In this document: piece by piece, positions 5,545-5,625 of the stretch | Layout: each line of letters starts with the position of its first letter | Position numbering within the stretch: position 1 is the stretch's first letter | Assembly (NCBI GenBank): GCA_002352125.1 | Contig: DEHU01000057.1 | Coordinates: forward strand, 4,202-9,826 | DNA from: Competibacteraceae bacterium UBA2792 | Lineage (GTDB): Bacteria > Pseudomonadota > Gammaproteobacteria > Competibacterales > Competibacteraceae | Direction: 5' to 3' | Length of the DNA stretch: 5,625 nt | Made by a program: the position numbers and the translations under genes | Notes under the pieces: model-generated | The model's input: only the letters and a program-made list of their open reading frames with translations | Database searches by the model: none | What the model was told of the DNA's origin: nothing

Positions 5545-5625
5545 TTACAAATACCGCCAGTATAGATAGGCCATACTGATGAAGATGGACAATAGCATGA
5601 TCGGAAAAGCGACCAAGGTATAGCG
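5545..5625 (-). CDS. C-terminal end of an unidentified membrane protein (5' end outside window)
   Basis: On the minus strand the frame is open from the right edge to TAA at 5545-5547, giving 26 residues: RYTLVAFPIMLLSIFISMAY then LYWRYL. This is one hydrophobic helix (about LVAFPIMLLSIFISMAYLYW) with a short basic/aromatic tail. The shape resembles the last membrane helix of a polytopic secondary transporter such as an SLC13/ion-transporter type permease, but 26 residues are too few for a family call. It is supported as coding by the helix, by the stop followed directly by a strong hairpin, and by sharing strand with trkH. Confidence 0.6.
   Translation of the reverse strand, partial: RYTLVAFPIMLLSIFISMAYLYWRYL

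Overview
This is a chromosomal-looking window from a moderately GC-rich bacterium, most likely a gammaproteobacterium. The clues are a potassium-binding protein very close to E. coli Kbp/YgaU, a 258-residue ferredoxin-NADP reductase ending in AFVEK as in Azotobacter and Pseudomonas, a ScpB-like methylmalonyl-CoA decarboxylase and an E. coli-type TrkH. The genus cannot be fixed from this sequence. I see no transposase, integrase, CRISPR array, tRNA or rRNA.

Layout. Left part, plus strand (1-1898): the 3' end of a protein with a proline-rich linker and a GYF_2-like domain, probably the tail of an SPFH/virion-core-like membrane-associated protein. It is followed by a good intrinsic terminator. 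Next comes kbp (BON + LysM), then a glycine-rich, internally duplicated protein ending in a DUF533/TerB-like domain. A hairpin sits between these last two genes.

Right part, minus strand (1968-5625), read from the right edge inwards: the last 26 codons of an unidentified membrane protein, a perfect 15-bp inverted repeat, trkH (K+ uptake channel subunit), a methylmalonyl-CoA decarboxylase starting at GTG, a 213-bp gap with an AT-rich direct repeat, and fpr. The plus and minus blocks converge at about 1900-1968.

How the genes may work together. Kbp binds K+ in the cytoplasm and TrkH imports K+, so two genes of potassium homeostasis lie about 3 kb apart, on opposite strands. The three plus-strand genes all encode non-enzymatic, membrane- or envelope-stress-type proteins. 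Fpr (redox) and the decarboxylase (propionyl-CoA/methylmalonyl-CoA metabolism) look like independent housekeeping units. I found no convincing undescribed system. The points most worth a second look are the near-identical in-frame repeats in the DUF533 protein, the paired 12-bp direct repeat upstream of fpr, the perfect hairpin upstream of trkH, and the grouping of kbp with the SPFH/GYF and DUF533 genes.
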